64,000 nt of DNA from contig NZ_CP023406.1 of the NCBI RefSeq assembly GCF_002327105.1, forward strand, positions 1-64,000, written 5' to 3'. This DNA is from Luteimonas chenhongjianii (GTDB lineage Bacteria; Pseudomonadota; Gammaproteobacteria; Xanthomonadales; Xanthomonadaceae). Numbering within the stretch: position 1 is the first letter of the stretch; each line of letters opens with the position of its first letter. This document shows, piece after piece, positions 17,862-27,612 of this stretch. Under the pieces are notes generated by a model. That model was not told the DNA's origin and ran no database searches. It saw only the letters and a list, made by a program, of their open reading frames with translations. A program made the translations under genes and the position numbers.

Positions 17862-18548
17862 TCATCCCTCGCCGTTGCGCGGGATGGCGAACCGATAGCC
17901 GCGACCGCGCACCGTCTCGATGGGCTTGAGCGTGCCATCGGGATCGAGCTTCTTGCGCAGGCGGCCGATGAAGACCTCGAGCACGTTGGAGTCGCGGTCG
18001 AAATCCTGCTGGTAGATGTGCTCGGTGAGATCGGCCTTCGAGACCAGCTCGCCGGCATGCATCATCAGGTACTCGAGCACCTTGTACTCGTAGCTGGTCA
18101 GATCGACGTTCTTGCCGTCGACGCTGACCGTCTGTGCGGCCAGATCCAGCATGACCGTGCCGCATTCGAGTGTCGGCTTGCTCCAGCCCGCGGCGCGGCG
18201 CACCAGCGCATTGATACGCGCGAGCAGCTCCTCGACATGGAACGGCTTGACCAGGTAGTCGTCGGCGCCCTGCTTGAGGCCGTCGACCTTGTCCTGCCAG
18301 CTGGAACGCGCGGTGAGGATCAGCACGGGAAACTGTTTGCCCTCTTCGCGCAGCGCCTTGATGAGTTCCATGCCGGACATCTTCGGCAGCCCCAGATCGA
18401 TGATGCCGACGTCGAACGGAACCTCGCGACCCATGTACAGGCCTTCCTCCCCGTCCTGGGCAGCATCGACGGCGAAGCCTTCGCGCTTCAGACGCGCGGC
18501 TAGGGTCTCACGCAGGGGGGCTTCGTCTTCGACGAGCAGGATTCGCAT
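17862..18548 (-). CDS. phoP: two-component response regulator PhoP
   Basis: 228-aa OmpR-type regulator. The receiver domain at 1-120 holds phospho-acceptor Asp51 (GIIDLGLPKMSG), acidic residues in LLVEDEAP, and the Lys in DYLVKPFHVEEL. The winged-helix domain at about 130-225 has LTSYEYKVLEYLMMHAGELV and VLEVFIGRLRKKLDPDG. It forms an operon with phoQ downstream and a PepSY-like gene upstream (56 bases away). Confidence 0.92.
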   Translation of the reverse strand: MRILLVEDEAPLRETLAARLKREGFAVDAAQDGEEGLYMGREVPFDVGIIDLGLPKMSGMELIKALREEGKQFPVLILTARSSWQDKVDGLKQGADDYLVKPFHVEELLARINALVRRAAGWSKPTLECGTVMLDLAAQTVSVDGKNVDLTSYEYKVLEYLMMHAGELVSKADLTEHIYQQDFDRDSNVLEVFIGRLRKKLDPDGTLKPIETVRGRGYRFAIPRNGEG

Positions 18549-18604
18549 GGGTCAACTCCGGTCTGACGGCCGGACCGGCCGTGAATGGGGGCGAGGATGC
18601 ACGA

Positions 18605-18967
18605 TCAATCGTCGTCGCCGCGTGCACGGGACGCGCGGTCGCGCTGGGCCGGATCATCCACGTAGATGCGCACGCGCCCGCTGTCGTCCATCACCTTGAC
18701 GCGATTGAGGTCGCGCCCGTCCGAGTGCATCTGTTCGATGCTGAGTACGCGACCGCCGGTGTTGCGCTCGATCCGTCGCACCGACGCGGTCATCGAGTCC
18801 TGCGAGCGCTGGCGACCGCTCTCGTGGCGCGGCAGCGAGGTGCGCATGTCGGCGCCACGGCTGGCCGGGTCCTGCTGCGGCGCCTGCGCGATCGCGCCCG
18901 TCGAGACCACGCCGAGCAACAGCGCAACCAGGACATACAACGGACTTCGATGCTCGGGGACAGACAC
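18605..18967 (-). CDS. PepSY-like periplasmic protein upstream of phoPQ
   Basis: 120 aa with a signal peptide (LYVLVALLLGVVSTGAIAQA). The mature part ends in a PepSY-like module: ASVRRIERNTGGRVLSIEQM, DLNRVKVMDDSGRVRIYVDD. PepSY proteins often modulate periplasmic proteases or sensor kinases. Its place at the head of the phoPQ operon suggests it feeds into PhoQ sensing, an inference from context. The start at 18967 gives the full signal peptide. Confidence 0.72.
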   Translation of the reverse strand: MSVPEHRSPLYVLVALLLGVVSTGAIAQAPQQDPASRGADMRTSLPRHESGRQRSQDSMTASVRRIERNTGGRVLSIEQMHSDGRDLNRVKVMDDSGRVRIYVDDPAQRDRASRARGDDD

Positions 18968-19090
18968 GGCCGCTCCTTGGAGGACAGGTCGAAGAGGAGA
19001 GCAAGGATGGTCGGGGCCGGGCAGTGAATCCGTCCTTAACTTTTCGTTGACATGGCTGACTCTATTCAGCTTCGCACGTACGGTCCACGA

Positions 19091-20125
19091 TCACGCCGCG
19101 CTGCGGTCGCGCGCCCGGACCTCGGTAACGGCGAGGGCTTCCTCCACCAGGCCCCAGTCCGCGCCGGGACGATGGGCGCCCTCGCTCAGGACCTGACGGA
19201 ATGCGCGCCCACCGGGCTGCCCGTGGAACAGGCCCAGGACGTGGCGCACGATGTGCTTGAGGGCCGCGCCCTCGGCCATGCTCGCCTCGGCGTAGGGACG
19301 CAGCGCACGCAACAGTTCGCCCCTCGGGCGCAGTGGCGCGCCACGCAAGGTGGCGTCGATGGCGTGCAGCAGATACGGGTCGTGATACGCGGCGCGGCCC
19401 AGCATCACCCCGTCGACGTGCCTCAGGTGCGCCAGTGTCGCGTCCAGGCTCGCGATGCCGCCGTTGACCACGACCGGCAAGCCGGGCCGTTCGCGCTTGA
19501 GCCGGTGCGCCCAGTCATAGCGCAGCGGCGGAACATCCCGGTTCTCCTTGGGCGAAAGCCCCTGCAGCCAGGCGTTGCGCGCGTGCACGACGATCATCGA
19601 GGCGCCCGCCGCGACCGCGCCGTCGACGAAGGCCGCGAACACGTCGTAATCGTCGTCCTCATCCACGCCGAGCCGGCATTTCACCGTCACCGGCACGTCG
19701 CTGGCCGCCGCCATCGCCGCCACGCAGTCGGCGACCAGGGCGGGCTCGCGCATCAGGCAGGCGCCGAAGCGCCCCGCCTGCACCCGGTCGGACGGGCATC
19801 CGCAATTGAGGTTGACCTCGTCGAAGCCATGCGCCGCCGCGATGCGGGTCGCTTCGGCGAGATCGGCGGGCTCGCTGCCGCCCAGCTGCAGCGCAAGCGG
19901 CGCCTGCTCGGGCGTCAGCGCCAGCAGGCGGCTGCGATCGCCATGGATCACTGCGCGGGCGTGGACCATCTCGGTGTAGAGCCGCGCACCGGGCGCGAGC
20001 AGGCGGTGGAACTGGCGGCAATGCACGTCCGTCCAGTCCATCATCGGGGCCACCGACAGACGCACCGAAGCTGCATATGCAGCGGCGCGAGGGTCGGAGG
20101 GCGGTGTGGGCGTTGCGGTCGTCAT
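19091..20125 (-). CDS. dusA: tRNA-dihydrouridine(20/20a) synthase
   Basis: 344-aa FMN-dependent reductase making dihydrouridine at tRNA positions 20/20a. The family signatures are SVAPMMDWTDVHCRQFHRLL, LYTEMVHARAVIHGDRSRLL, the catalytic-cysteine motif VNLNCGCPSDRVQAGRFGAC, VTVKCRLGVDEDDDY, and MIVVHARNAWLQGLSPKENR, which is typical of DusA. The C-terminal helical domain (RHVLGLFHGQPGGRAFRQVL) is also DusA-like. Stand-alone gene on the minus strand. Confidence 0.94.
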   Translation of the reverse strand: MTTATPTPPSDPRAAAYAASVRLSVAPMMDWTDVHCRQFHRLLAPGARLYTEMVHARAVIHGDRSRLLALTPEQAPLALQLGGSEPADLAEATRIAAAHGFDEVNLNCGCPSDRVQAGRFGACLMREPALVADCVAAMAAASDVPVTVKCRLGVDEDDDYDVFAAFVDGAVAAGASMIVVHARNAWLQGLSPKENRDVPPLRYDWAHRLKRERPGLPVVVNGGIASLDATLAHLRHVDGVMLGRAAYHDPYLLHAIDATLRGAPLRPRGELLRALRPYAEASMAEGAALKHIVRHVLGLFHGQPGGRAFRQVLSEGAHRPGADWGLVEEALAVTEVRARDRSAA

Positions 20126-20274
20126 GTCTGCTGGGAAAATCCGGGGCCGCGATGCACCGGCGCCGTTGGACGCGCCAGGCCCGCGCGCGGGGCGTCAGGA
20201 TACACGCCACCCCTTCATGCCACGACGGAGCTGGTTCGGCGATCCTGCGCCGCCGCGCCCGAGCCGAGGCATCG

Positions 20275-20682
20275 ATGGTCTTCGCCCAGATCCTGGCGCT
20301 AATGCTGCTGGCGTGGTCGCTCGGCGCGATCCAGCTGATCGACCGCGCGCGAGGGCTGCATGCCACTGCGTTGTGGCTGGCCGGCGGATGGGCGCTGGCG
20401 GTGGTCGCCGTCATCGGCACCGGTGGCTACGGCCTGCTGCGTGACGGCCACTGGCAGGCCCTCTCCACCGGCCAGGCGCTGCATGCGATCTTCGGCGAGG
20501 GCAGCCTGGCGCTGCGGCGTTCGGAATGGGGAGCGCTCAATCGCGCCGTCGGCGTCTATCTCACTCTCGACATCGCCTGGACACTGCTGGCGCTGTGCCT
20601 GGCGCAGTTCCACGGCTTCGTGTTCCGGGCCGGCGCGGCCGAGCGCCGCAGGCGGCAGCGCTTGCGTCCGCGATCCCGCTGA
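20275..20682 (+). CDS. membrane protein of unknown function
   Basis: 135 aa with about three transmembrane helices (VFAQILALMLLAWSLGAIQL, LWLAGGWALAVVAVIGTGGY, GVYLTLDIAWTLLALCLAQF) and a basic tail. No family recognised. The ATG at 20275 begins the first hydrophobic helix; upstream in-frame codons are Arg-rich and unlikely to be translated. It converges on the next minus-strand gene with an 8-base gap. Confidence 0.6.
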   Translation: MVFAQILALMLLAWSLGAIQLIDRARGLHATALWLAGGWALAVVAVIGTGGYGLLRDGHWQALSTGQALHAIFGEGSLALRRSEWGALNRAVGVYLTLDIAWTLLALCLAQFHGFVFRAGAAERRRRQRLRPRSR

Positions 20683-20690
20683 ATCGCGTG

Positions 20691-21128
20691 TCAGTCAGTC
20701 GGCGCTCGCGGAGTCCGCGGTGGCGCGGCCGATACCGGAAGCACCCGCAGCTCGGCGTGGGCGCCGTCGAGCACCGGCGTCGCCTCGATCTGACTGCCCT
20801 CGACCGGCAACGCGCCATGCGCGCTCGACTGGCTGACGATGCGTACCAGCTCGGTCGAACCATCCGGCCACACCACGCGGAACGTGTTGCCCGGCGGCAG
20901 CGCTAGGAACGGCGTCGGACTCTGCGCACGATAGAGCGCGGCGATCTGCGCCGCGCCGAGCTGGCGTTGTTCGAGCGGCGCGGCCGTGGTGGTTGCGGCA
21001 ACCTCCGACAGGCGCCGGTAGTTGTCGCTGACTGCATCGACGACCACGCCGGCCACCGCCACCGAATAGCCGACGAACAAAGCCACCCAGAGCCAGGCCC
21101 GGAGCTTGCGGGGAAGGATTCGTCTCAT
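20691..21128 (-). CDS. membrane-anchored protein of unknown function
   Basis: 145 aa with a basic N-terminus and one transmembrane helix (LRAWLWVALFVGYSVAVAGV), then a periplasmic region with a compact beta-like stretch (FLALPPGNTFRVVWPDGSTE, LVRIVSQSSAHGALPVEGSQ). No family recognised. Its start overlaps the stop of the upstream gene by four bases, so the two form an operon of envelope proteins. Confidence 0.65.
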   Translation of the reverse strand: MRRILPRKLRAWLWVALFVGYSVAVAGVVVDAVSDNYRRLSEVAATTTAAPLEQRQLGAAQIAALYRAQSPTPFLALPPGNTFRVVWPDGSTELVRIVSQSSAHGALPVEGSQIEATPVLDGAHAELRVLPVSAAPPRTPRAPTD

Positions 21129-22093
21129 CTCATCACCATTTCGAGCAGGTGTCGGGACTCGGGGGCGTCCTCGACCAGGGTTTTTTTCATGCGATCGATC
21201 GCTTCCGCACCTTGCCGCGGCACCGCCGCGTCACGGACGAAGCTGGAGAAATCCTGACGTGCATCGCGCGCGCAGATACCGCCGTTGGCGCAGTACTGGG
21301 TCATCAATGCGCCGCCCGAGCTGCAGTCGAGGCCCAGATCGCAGGCAGCGAGCTGCCAGGCGAACTCGCTGGCCTGGGTGCCGGCGACGGTGTCGGCCAG
21401 CGCCACATCACCGCTCGCCGCCACGCCCATGGCCGGCGACAGCGCGGCGAAGGCTTCGGGATCGCGCGATATCTGCACGCGTTCGACCAGGCCACGCCGG
21501 TAGTCCATGTCCTCCGACAGCGGTGCGCCCATCGCCAGCAACGCGGCTTCGGCCGCGAGGCTGCCGGCCTCGGCGGCGTCGCGGCGCCTCTCGACCAGTT
21601 GCACGAACGTCGGCGCATCGGCCGGAACGAATCGCCCGCAGCGCGTCCCGATCCGGCCGCGCGCGGCGCCGAGCGTGCGCGCCGCATCGAGCTGCATGCT
21701 GTCGATGAGGGCGCTGTCGCGGGCGAAACCGGCGGGATCCCGGGCGAACGGCGCGCAGTACTCGTCGACCCGGCTCAGCATCCAGCGTGCCTCGGCATCG
21801 CCCCGGTCAGCCATTGGCCGCAGCTGCTGGCGGAAGGCGAACAGATCCTCGGCCGCCTCGAAGGCCTGCGGCAGCGGGCGCGTCGGGGCCGGCGGGCGGA
21901 CAGCAGTCGCGCGCGGCGGGATCTGCGGCGCCGCCAGCTCCGGGGTGGGCGTGCCCAGCGTCTCGCCAACCGGTGCCTCGCGCCAGTGGCCCCCATCGGT
22001 GCTGGCGGCCACTGGCGCGGCCGGGCGCCACATCGCCAGACCCGCGGCGAGGACGCTCAACAACACAATGGCGGCGAACATTCGAACGGTCAC
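21125..22093 (-). CDS. secreted or membrane-anchored protein of unknown function
   Basis: 322 aa from GTG 22093, with one N-terminal hydrophobic segment (FAAIVLLSVLAAGLAMW), a Pro-rich linker, and a helical C-terminal half with a pair of cysteine-containing segments (AACDLGLDCSSGGAL, YCANGGICARDARQDF). The Ala-rich helices (DAEARWMLSRVDEYCAPF, AGSLAAEAALLAMGAPLS) recall Sel1-type repeats but I cannot confirm them. The GTG has a good AGGGA site seven bases upstream; an ATG at 22081 is the alternative. It is followed in operon by the 145-aa gene. Confidence 0.65.
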   Translation of the reverse strand: MTVRMFAAIVLLSVLAAGLAMWRPAAPVAASTDGGHWREAPVGETLGTPTPELAAPQIPPRATAVRPPAPTRPLPQAFEAAEDLFAFRQQLRPMADRGDAEARWMLSRVDEYCAPFARDPAGFARDSALIDSMQLDAARTLGAARGRIGTRCGRFVPADAPTFVQLVERRRDAAEAGSLAAEAALLAMGAPLSEDMDYRRGLVERVQISRDPEAFAALSPAMGVAASGDVALADTVAGTQASEFAWQLAACDLGLDCSSGGALMTQYCANGGICARDARQDFSSFVRDAAVPRQGAEAIDRMKKTLVEDAPESRHLLEMVMR

Positions 22094-22311
22094 GTGAGGT
22101 CCCTGCGGCCCGGCCGACCTACCGTCGGCGGCGGGTTTCGCGCGAATTCTAGCCGACTGCCGCTGCCTGGCCCGACAGGGGCGCGTTGCCGCGCGCAGCG
22201 GGCGACAAGCGTGCCCGGGCCGCAGCTGCCCCCCGCGCTGCGGCACCCCGACCCTTTACGCGCATCGGCGGGCGGACCAAGATGCCCGGCCCCCTCCCCC
22301 CTGGATCCGCC

Positions 22312-23232
22312 ATGCCCTTCCTCGAACTGACTCTGCGCTGCACTGAAGCCGAGCAGCCGACCTATGCGCAGGTACTCGAGGACGTCGGCGCCCTGGCGGT
22401 GACGATGCTCGATGCCGATGCCGACACCACCGACGAGCAGGCGATCCTCGAGCCCGGCGTCGGCGAGACCCCGTTGTGGCGCGCGATCGTGCTGACGGCG
22501 CTGTTCGAGGCCGACACCGATGCGCTGGCGCTGCTGGCCGATCTGGAAGCCCTCGATGCGACCCTGGACTGGAGTCGCGCCGGCTTCCGCAAGGTCGAGG
22601 ACCAGGACTGGGAACGCGCGTGGATGGACCAGTACGCGCCGTTGCAGTTCGGCGCCCGGACCTGGATCGTGCCGTGGAACGCGGACCTGCCCGAGGCCGC
22701 CGGCCCTGACGCGGCGGTGGTCCGGCTCGATCCGGGCCTGGCTTTCGGCTCGGGCACGCATCCGACCACATCGCTGTGCCTGCAGTGGCTCGATGCGCTG
22801 TCCGCCGAGGGCGCGCTCGCTGGCGCCAACGTGCTCGACTACGGTTGCGGCAGCGGCATTCTCGCCCTGGCTGCGCTCAAGCTCGGCGCCGCGGGCGCGG
22901 TCGGCATCGACAACGACCCGCAGGCGCTCATCGCTTCGCGCGACAACGCCGACCGCAACGAAGTGGGTCCGGCGCTGGAGGTCTTCCTGCCCACCGACGC
23001 CCCGGACGCGACCTACCCTGTGGTCATGGCCAACATCCTCGCCAGCGCACTCGATGCACTGGCCGAGACCCTGGCGCAGCGCGTGGCGCCCGGTGGACGC
23101 ATCGCACTGTCGGGAATTCTCGATGGCCAGGAGGAAGAGCTGCTGCGCCGCTACCGCCCCTGGTTCGAGCAGCTTGCGGTGACCCGCGAGGGCGACTGGG
23201 TGCGGATCGACGGCGTGCGCAAGTCGGGCTGA
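22312..23232 (+). CDS. prmA: ribosomal protein L11 methyltransferase
   Basis: 306-aa SAM-dependent enzyme trimethylating ribosomal protein L11. An N-terminal substrate-recognition domain at about 1-100 ([38 protein letters not shown]) precedes the methyltransferase core with [20 protein letters not shown], the SAM motif [36 protein letters not shown], and [16 protein letters not shown]. The start at 22312 is the conserved N-terminus. It heads a run prmA, DUF3426, fis, purH on the plus strand. Confidence 0.94.
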   Translation: MPFLELTLRCTEAEQPTYAQVLEDVGALAVTMLDADADTTDEQAILEPGVGETPLWRAIVLTALFEADTDALALLADLEALDATLDWSRAGFRKVEDQDWERAWMDQYAPLQFGARTWIVPWNADLPEAAGPDAAVVRLDPGLAFGSGTHPTTSLCLQWLDALSAEGALAGANVLDYGCGSGILALAALKLGAAGAVGIDNDPQALIASRDNADRNEVGPALEVFLPTDAPDATYPVVMANILASALDALAETLAQRVAPGGRIALSGILDGQEEELLRRYRPWFEQLAVTREGDWVRIDGVRKSG

Positions 23233-23272
23233 TCCAGCACGACGGCCCCGCGGCGCGTGATTCAATAGCCGC

Positions 23273-24259
23273 ATGTTCATCAACTGCAAGCACTGCGGTG
23301 CGCTGGTCGCCACCGAGCCGGCGACCGACCTGCCCCCGGAGCGCTGTCCGCGCTGCCGGGGCGTGCTGCGCAGTGCCGCCTCGGCGCAGCAGGTCTCGGT
23401 GGCCAGTCTGCTGCGACCGGCGGCGGCAGGCGAAGCGTCCGCCTCCGGCGCGGCAGACGCATCTGGGCGTCCCGCGCCCGTAGCGGCCGCGTCCGCTGCG
23501 GACGCGGCGCGCGAACGTCCCGCGGCCGCCCAGGCCGACGCCGAGGCTCCACCCACGCCGCCGACGCGCGCCGCAGCGTCGGCGGCGACCCCCGAGCCCA
23601 CCCCCGAGCCCACCCCCGTCATCCCGGCCCCGGCTCGCGGTTCCGCAGACAGTGCGGACCATGCTGCGCTTGCGTCCGGGGCATCGCCGGCAGCGCCCAC
23701 CTCGCCCCCCGCTGCGGTTCCGGCCATCGCATCGTCGCGCGCCTCGCCGAGCTTCGTGCGGGTCGGCGCAGGGACGCGCGCTGCGCCGGTCGACGGCCAG
23801 CGCCGTGCGCTGTCGGTCGCGCTCGTCGCGCTGGCGGTCCTGCTTGGCCTGCAGATCGTGGTCGCCGACCGCGCGCGTCTCGCCGCCGATCCGGGCTGGC
23901 GGCCAACGCTGACGGCCCTGTGTGCCGTGCTGCGTTGCAGCCTGCCGCCGTGGCACGAGCCCGCGGCGCTGACCCTGCTCGCGCGCGACGTGCGCCCCGA
24001 TCCGGACCAGGACGGTCGCCTGCTGGCGGTCGCGACGTTCCGCAACGATGCGCGCTGGGCCCAGGCCTGGCCCCGCCTGCGACTCACCTTGTCGGACATC
24101 GACGGCCGCCCGGTCGGCAGCCGCGTGTTCGCCGCCGAGGACTATCTCGAGACCACGCCGACAGCGCCCACCCTGGCGCCCGGACACAGCGCGCAGGTAC
24201 GCCTGCACCTGCGCGAGCCCGAGGGTGCCGCGGTCTCGTTCGCCTTCGATTTCCTCTGA
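23273..24259 (+). CDS. zinc-ribbon DUF3426 membrane protein
   Basis: 328 aa. The N-terminal MJ0042-type zinc ribbon (MFINCKHCGALVATEP, ERCPRCRGVL) carries four cysteines. A long Ala/Pro low-complexity linker follows, then one transmembrane helix (ALSVALVALAVLLGLQIVVA near 185) and a DUF3426 periplasmic domain (LRCSLPPWHEPAALTLLARD, LLAVATFRNDARWAQAWPRL, LTLSDIDGRPVGSRVFAAED). Function unknown; commonly found between prmA and fis in related genomes. Confidence 0.88.
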   Translation: MFINCKHCGALVATEPATDLPPERCPRCRGVLRSAASAQQVSVASLLRPAAAGEASASGAADASGRPAPVAAASAADAARERPAAAQADAEAPPTPPTRAAASAATPEPTPEPTPVIPAPARGSADSADHAALASGASPAAPTSPPAAVPAIASSRASPSFVRVGAGTRAAPVDGQRRALSVALVALAVLLGLQIVVADRARLAADPGWRPTLTALCAVLRCSLPPWHEPAALTLLARDVRPDPDQDGRLLAVATFRNDARWAQAWPRLRLTLSDIDGRPVGSRVFAAEDYLETTPTAPTLAPGHSAQVRLHLREPEGAAVSFAFDFL

Positions 24260-24371
24260 TCGCGCGCTGGCAGGTGTCCGGGCCGCGCGATAGACTGCCC
24301 TGCCGCCACGTTCTGGACCGTCGCCCCCTGCGTCGACGGCGCCGCCGACGCCGTACCTTTCGAGAATCGAA

Positions 24372-24641
24372 TTGAACGCAGACCGCACCGACAGCCCGAC
24401 GCGCGAGGCGCCACGTACGCCGCTGCGCGACCATGTCGCCGCGTCGATCCAGCGCTACCTCGGTGACCTCAACGGCAACGAGACCGACAACCTCTACGAG
24501 GTCGCGCTGCGCGAGCTGGAGATTCCGCTGTTCGTGGAGGTCCTGAATTTCTGCGACGGCAACCAGAGTCGAGCCTCGGCCATGCTCGGCATCCACCGGG
24601 CGACGCTGCGCAAGAAGCTGCGCGAGTACGGCCTGGTCTGA
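24372..24641 (+). CDS. fis: DNA-binding protein Fis
   Basis: 89-aa nucleoid-associated protein and transcription factor. The C-terminal helix-turn-helix is intact ([20 protein letters not shown] then [15 protein letters not shown]), and the four-helix core matches Fis. Translation must begin at TTG 24372, since no ATG or GTG precedes the conserved region in frame. In enterics fis follows dusB; here it follows a DUF3426 gene and precedes purH. Confidence 0.9.
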   Translation: MNADRTDSPTREAPRTPLRDHVAASIQRYLGDLNGNETDNLYEVALRELEIPLFVEVLNFCDGNQSRASAMLGIHRATLRKKLREYGLV

Positions 24642-24664
24642 GCGGCCTGCTGCGGTGCCGCCGC

Positions 24665-24670
24665 TATAAT
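24665..24670 (+). promoter_or_regulatory. -10 element upstream of purH
   Basis: A perfect TATAAT sits 30 bases before the purH ATG and 24 bases after the fis stop, unusual in such GC-rich DNA. A convincing -35 box at 17 bp is not visible. It suggests purH has its own promoter rather than depending on fis transcription. Confidence 0.5.
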
Positions 24671-24699
24671 TGCCGGCTCCCCGCCTGCAGCACACTGCC

Positions 24700-26301
24700 A
24701 TGACCGCTTCCGCTCCGTCCGGCGCGACGACCCCGATCCGTCGCGCCCTGCTGTCCGTCTCCGACAAGACCGGCCTGATCGATCTGGCCCGCGCGCTTGC
24801 CGCGCGCGACGTCGAACTGCTGTCGACCGGCGGCACCGCGAAGGCGCTGCGCGAGGCCGGCCTGCCGGTGCGCGACGTCAGCGACGTGACCGGTTTTCCG
24901 GAAATCATGGATGGCCGGGTCAAGACCCTGCACCCGAAGGTGCACGGTGGCCTGCTCGGGCGCCGCGGCACCGACGACGCGGTGATGGCCGAACACGGCA
25001 TCGACGCGATCGACCTGCTGGTGCTGAACCTGTATCCCTTCGAGCGCGTGGCCTACGCGGCCGATGCGAAGTTCGACGACATCGTCGAGAACATCGACAT
25101 CGGCGGCCCGGCGATGCTGCGCGCGGCGGCGAAGAACTTCGCCCATGTCGCAGTTGCGACCGATCCGGCGCAGTACGACGCGCTGCTGGCCGAACTCGAT
25201 GCCAATGACGGGGCGCTGTCGGCAGCGACCCGCTTCAGGCTGGCCGTTGCCGCGTTCAATCGCGTCGCCCAGTACGATGCGCGGATCAGCGACGTGCTGT
25301 CGTCGATCGACGAGCCCTCCGATGCCGGCGCCGCGCAGCGCGCGCCCTTCGGTGGCCAGAGCAACGGCAACTTCGTCAAGCTCATGGACCTGCGCTACGG
25401 CGAGAATCCGCACCAGCAGGCCGCGTTCTATCGCGACCTGCATCCCGCGCCCGGCACCCTGGCGACGTTCGAGCAGCTGCAGGGCAAGGAACTCTCGTAC
25501 AACAACATCGCCGACGCCGACGCGGCGTGGGAGTGCGTGCGCCAGTTCGACGCGCCCGCCTGCGTGATCGTCAAGCACGCCAATCCCTGCGGCGTCGCCG
25601 TGGGCGCGGCCTGCGGCGATGCCTACGAGCTCGCCTATGCGACCGATCCGACATCGGCGTTCGGCGGCATCATCGCGTTCAACCGCACGCTCGATGCAGC
25701 GAGCGCGAAGGTCATCCTCGACCGCCAGTTCGTCGAAGTGCTGATCGCGCCCGATTACGAGCCCGCGGCGCTCGACTACGCGAAGAAGAAGGCCAACGTG
25801 CGCGTGCTGCGCATTCCGCATGGCGACGGCCACAACACGGTGGACGTGAAGCGCGTCGGCTCGGGCCTGCTGATGCAGAGCGCCGACCTGCGCGACGTGA
25901 CCCGCGAAAACCTCCGGGTGGTCAGCCAGCGCGTGCCGAGCGAGGCGCAGTTCGCGGACCTGCTGTTCGCCTGGAAGGTCGCCAAGTTCGTGAAGTCCAA
26001 CGCGATCGTCTACGCCAAGGACCATCGCACGATCGGCGTGGGCGCCGGCCAGATGAGCCGCGTGTATTCGGCGCGTATCGCCGGTATCAAGGCTGCAGAC
26101 GCGGGTCTGGTCGTACCCGGCTCGGTGATGGCGTCGGATGCGTTCTTCCCGTTCCGCGACGGCATCGACGCGGCCGCCGAGGCCGGCATCGCCGCGGTGA
26201 TCCAGCCGGGCGGTTCGATGCGCGACTCCGAGGTGATCGCCGCGGCCGACGAACATGGCATCGCGATGGTGTTCACCGGCGTGCGGCACTTCCGCCACTG
26301 A
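24700..26301 (+). CDS. purH: bifunctional AICAR formyltransferase / IMP cyclohydrolase
   Basis: 533-aa enzyme for the last two steps of IMP synthesis. The N-terminal cyclohydrolase domain ([58 protein letters not shown]) is followed by the transformylase domain with [45 protein letters not shown] and the C-terminal [19 protein letters not shown] and [15 protein letters not shown]. The start ATG at 24700 is chosen over an in-frame start at 24670 by the family N-terminus and by the TATAAT that precedes it. Confidence 0.95.
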   Translation: MTASAPSGATTPIRRALLSVSDKTGLIDLARALAARDVELLSTGGTAKALREAGLPVRDVSDVTGFPEIMDGRVKTLHPKVHGGLLGRRGTDDAVMAEHGIDAIDLLVLNLYPFERVAYAADAKFDDIVENIDIGGPAMLRAAAKNFAHVAVATDPAQYDALLAELDANDGALSAATRFRLAVAAFNRVAQYDARISDVLSSIDEPSDAGAAQRAPFGGQSNGNFVKLMDLRYGENPHQQAAFYRDLHPAPGTLATFEQLQGKELSYNNIADADAAWECVRQFDAPACVIVKHANPCGVAVGAACGDAYELAYATDPTSAFGGIIAFNRTLDAASAKVILDRQFVEVLIAPDYEPAALDYAKKKANVRVLRIPHGDGHNTVDVKRVGSGLLMQSADLRDVTRENLRVVSQRVPSEAQFADLLFAWKVAKFVKSNAIVYAKDHRTIGVGAGQMSRVYSARIAGIKAADAGLVVPGSVMASDAFFPFRDGIDAAAEAGIAAVIQPGGSMRDSEVIAAADEHGIAMVFTGVRHFRH

Positions 26302-26314
26302 CGCCGGATCCGGG

Positions 26315-27382
26315 GTGATCACGGTCGGCATGCTGCTTGCGGGGTTCGCACTGCTCGTGGGCGGTGCCGACCTGCTGGTGCGTGGCGCCGCGCGCCTGGC
26401 CGCCGCGAGCGGATTGTCGCCGCTGGTCATCGGGCTGACCGTGGTCGCCGTCGGCACGAGTGCGCCCGAGCTTGCGACCAGCATCGGCGCGGCGCTGTCG
26501 GGCTCGCCGGACATCGCGCTCGGCAACGTCATCGGCAGCAACATCGCAAACGTGCTGCTGATTCTCGGCCTGACCGCGCTGATTGCGCCACTGACGGTGT
26601 CGCAGCAACTGGTGCGGATGGATGTACCGATCATGCTCGGCGTGTCGCTGCTGGTGTTCGGCCTGTCGCTCGACGGCGATCTGGGGCGCGGCGAAGGCAT
26701 CGGGTTGCTGGCGCTGGCGCTCGCCTACGTCGGACTGCTGCTGTGGCTGGCCAAGCGCCAGCCGCATGCGGACGCCGGGACCCAAGGGGATACGGTGGCG
26801 CCGGTGTGGTGGCGCGATGCGCTGTACGTGCTCGCCGGACTGGCGCTGCTGGTGCTCGGCGCGCGCTGGCTGGTGGGCGGGGCGGTCAGGATCGCGGAAC
26901 TGCTGGGCGTCAGCGAGATGGTGATCGGCCTGACCGTGGTCGCGGTGGGGACCTCGCTGCCGGAGCTCGCGACATCGATCCTTGCGACTGTGCGCGGGCA
27001 GCGCGACATGGCGGTCGGCAATATCGTCGGCAGCTGCATCTTCAACCTGCTGCTGGTGCTGGGCGCAACCGCGGCATTGTCGCCGACGGATATCAGCGTG
27101 GGGCCGGCCGTTCTGCGCTTCGACCTGCCCGTGATGACCGCAGTGGCGCTCGCCTGCCTGCCGATCTTCTTCACCGGCTTCCGGGTGCGGCGCTGGGAAG
27201 GCGCGCTGTTCGTGGCCTACTACGTCGCCTACACCGCCTATCTGCTGCTGCGTAGCGCGCATTACCACGCGCTGCCGGCCTACAGCATGGTGATGATGGG
27301 CTTCGTGGTGCCGCTTACGGCGATCACGCTCGCACTGCTGGCTGCACGCGCCTGGCGTTATCAGCGTCGGCGCCGCGCCTGA
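26315..27382 (+). CDS. calcium/sodium antiporter (CaCA family, YrbG-type)
   Basis: 355-aa inner-membrane exchanger of about ten helices with two inverted copies of the alpha-repeat: [20 protein letters not shown] then [19 protein letters not shown], and [20 protein letters not shown] then [19 protein letters not shown]. These repeats bind the cations. The GTG at 26315 gives the usual first helix; an ATG at 26330 is possible. It begins 13 bases after purH and may be read from the same transcript. Confidence 0.9.
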   Translation: MITVGMLLAGFALLVGGADLLVRGAARLAAASGLSPLVIGLTVVAVGTSAPELATSIGAALSGSPDIALGNVIGSNIANVLLILGLTALIAPLTVSQQLVRMDVPIMLGVSLLVFGLSLDGDLGRGEGIGLLALALAYVGLLLWLAKRQPHADAGTQGDTVAPVWWRDALYVLAGLALLVLGARWLVGGAVRIAELLGVSEMVIGLTVVAVGTSLPELATSILATVRGQRDMAVGNIVGSCIFNLLLVLGATAALSPTDISVGPAVLRFDLPVMTAVALACLPIFFTGFRVRRWEGALFVAYYVAYTAYLLLRSAHYHALPAYSMVMMGFVVPLTAITLALLAARAWRYQRRRRA

Positions 27383-27612
27383 CAGCGCATCGACCGGGCC
27401 GGTAGACGATCGCGACCCGGGGATCGTCGCAGCCGATGCGCATCGCGCGCGAGCCTGGCGGCCGGCATGCGTCGTCGCCGGCGTCGGGTTCTGCATCGAC
27501 GCCTGTCCGGCCCGTACGCGCTCCACCTGCGGTGCGATCGCGCGGCGCCAAGCGACCGAGGCCAATCGGTCCGTCCCAGCGACCTCCCGGCGTCCGCGCC
27601 GCCGCGAGAACG

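Noticed and set aside
16705..17898. Plus-strand open frame opposite phoQ
   Set aside because: Shadow of phoQ; no motif and typical mirror composition.
19040..19070. TTGACA as a -35 box near 19045
   Set aside because: No -10 element at proper spacing on the plus strand and no plus-strand gene follows.
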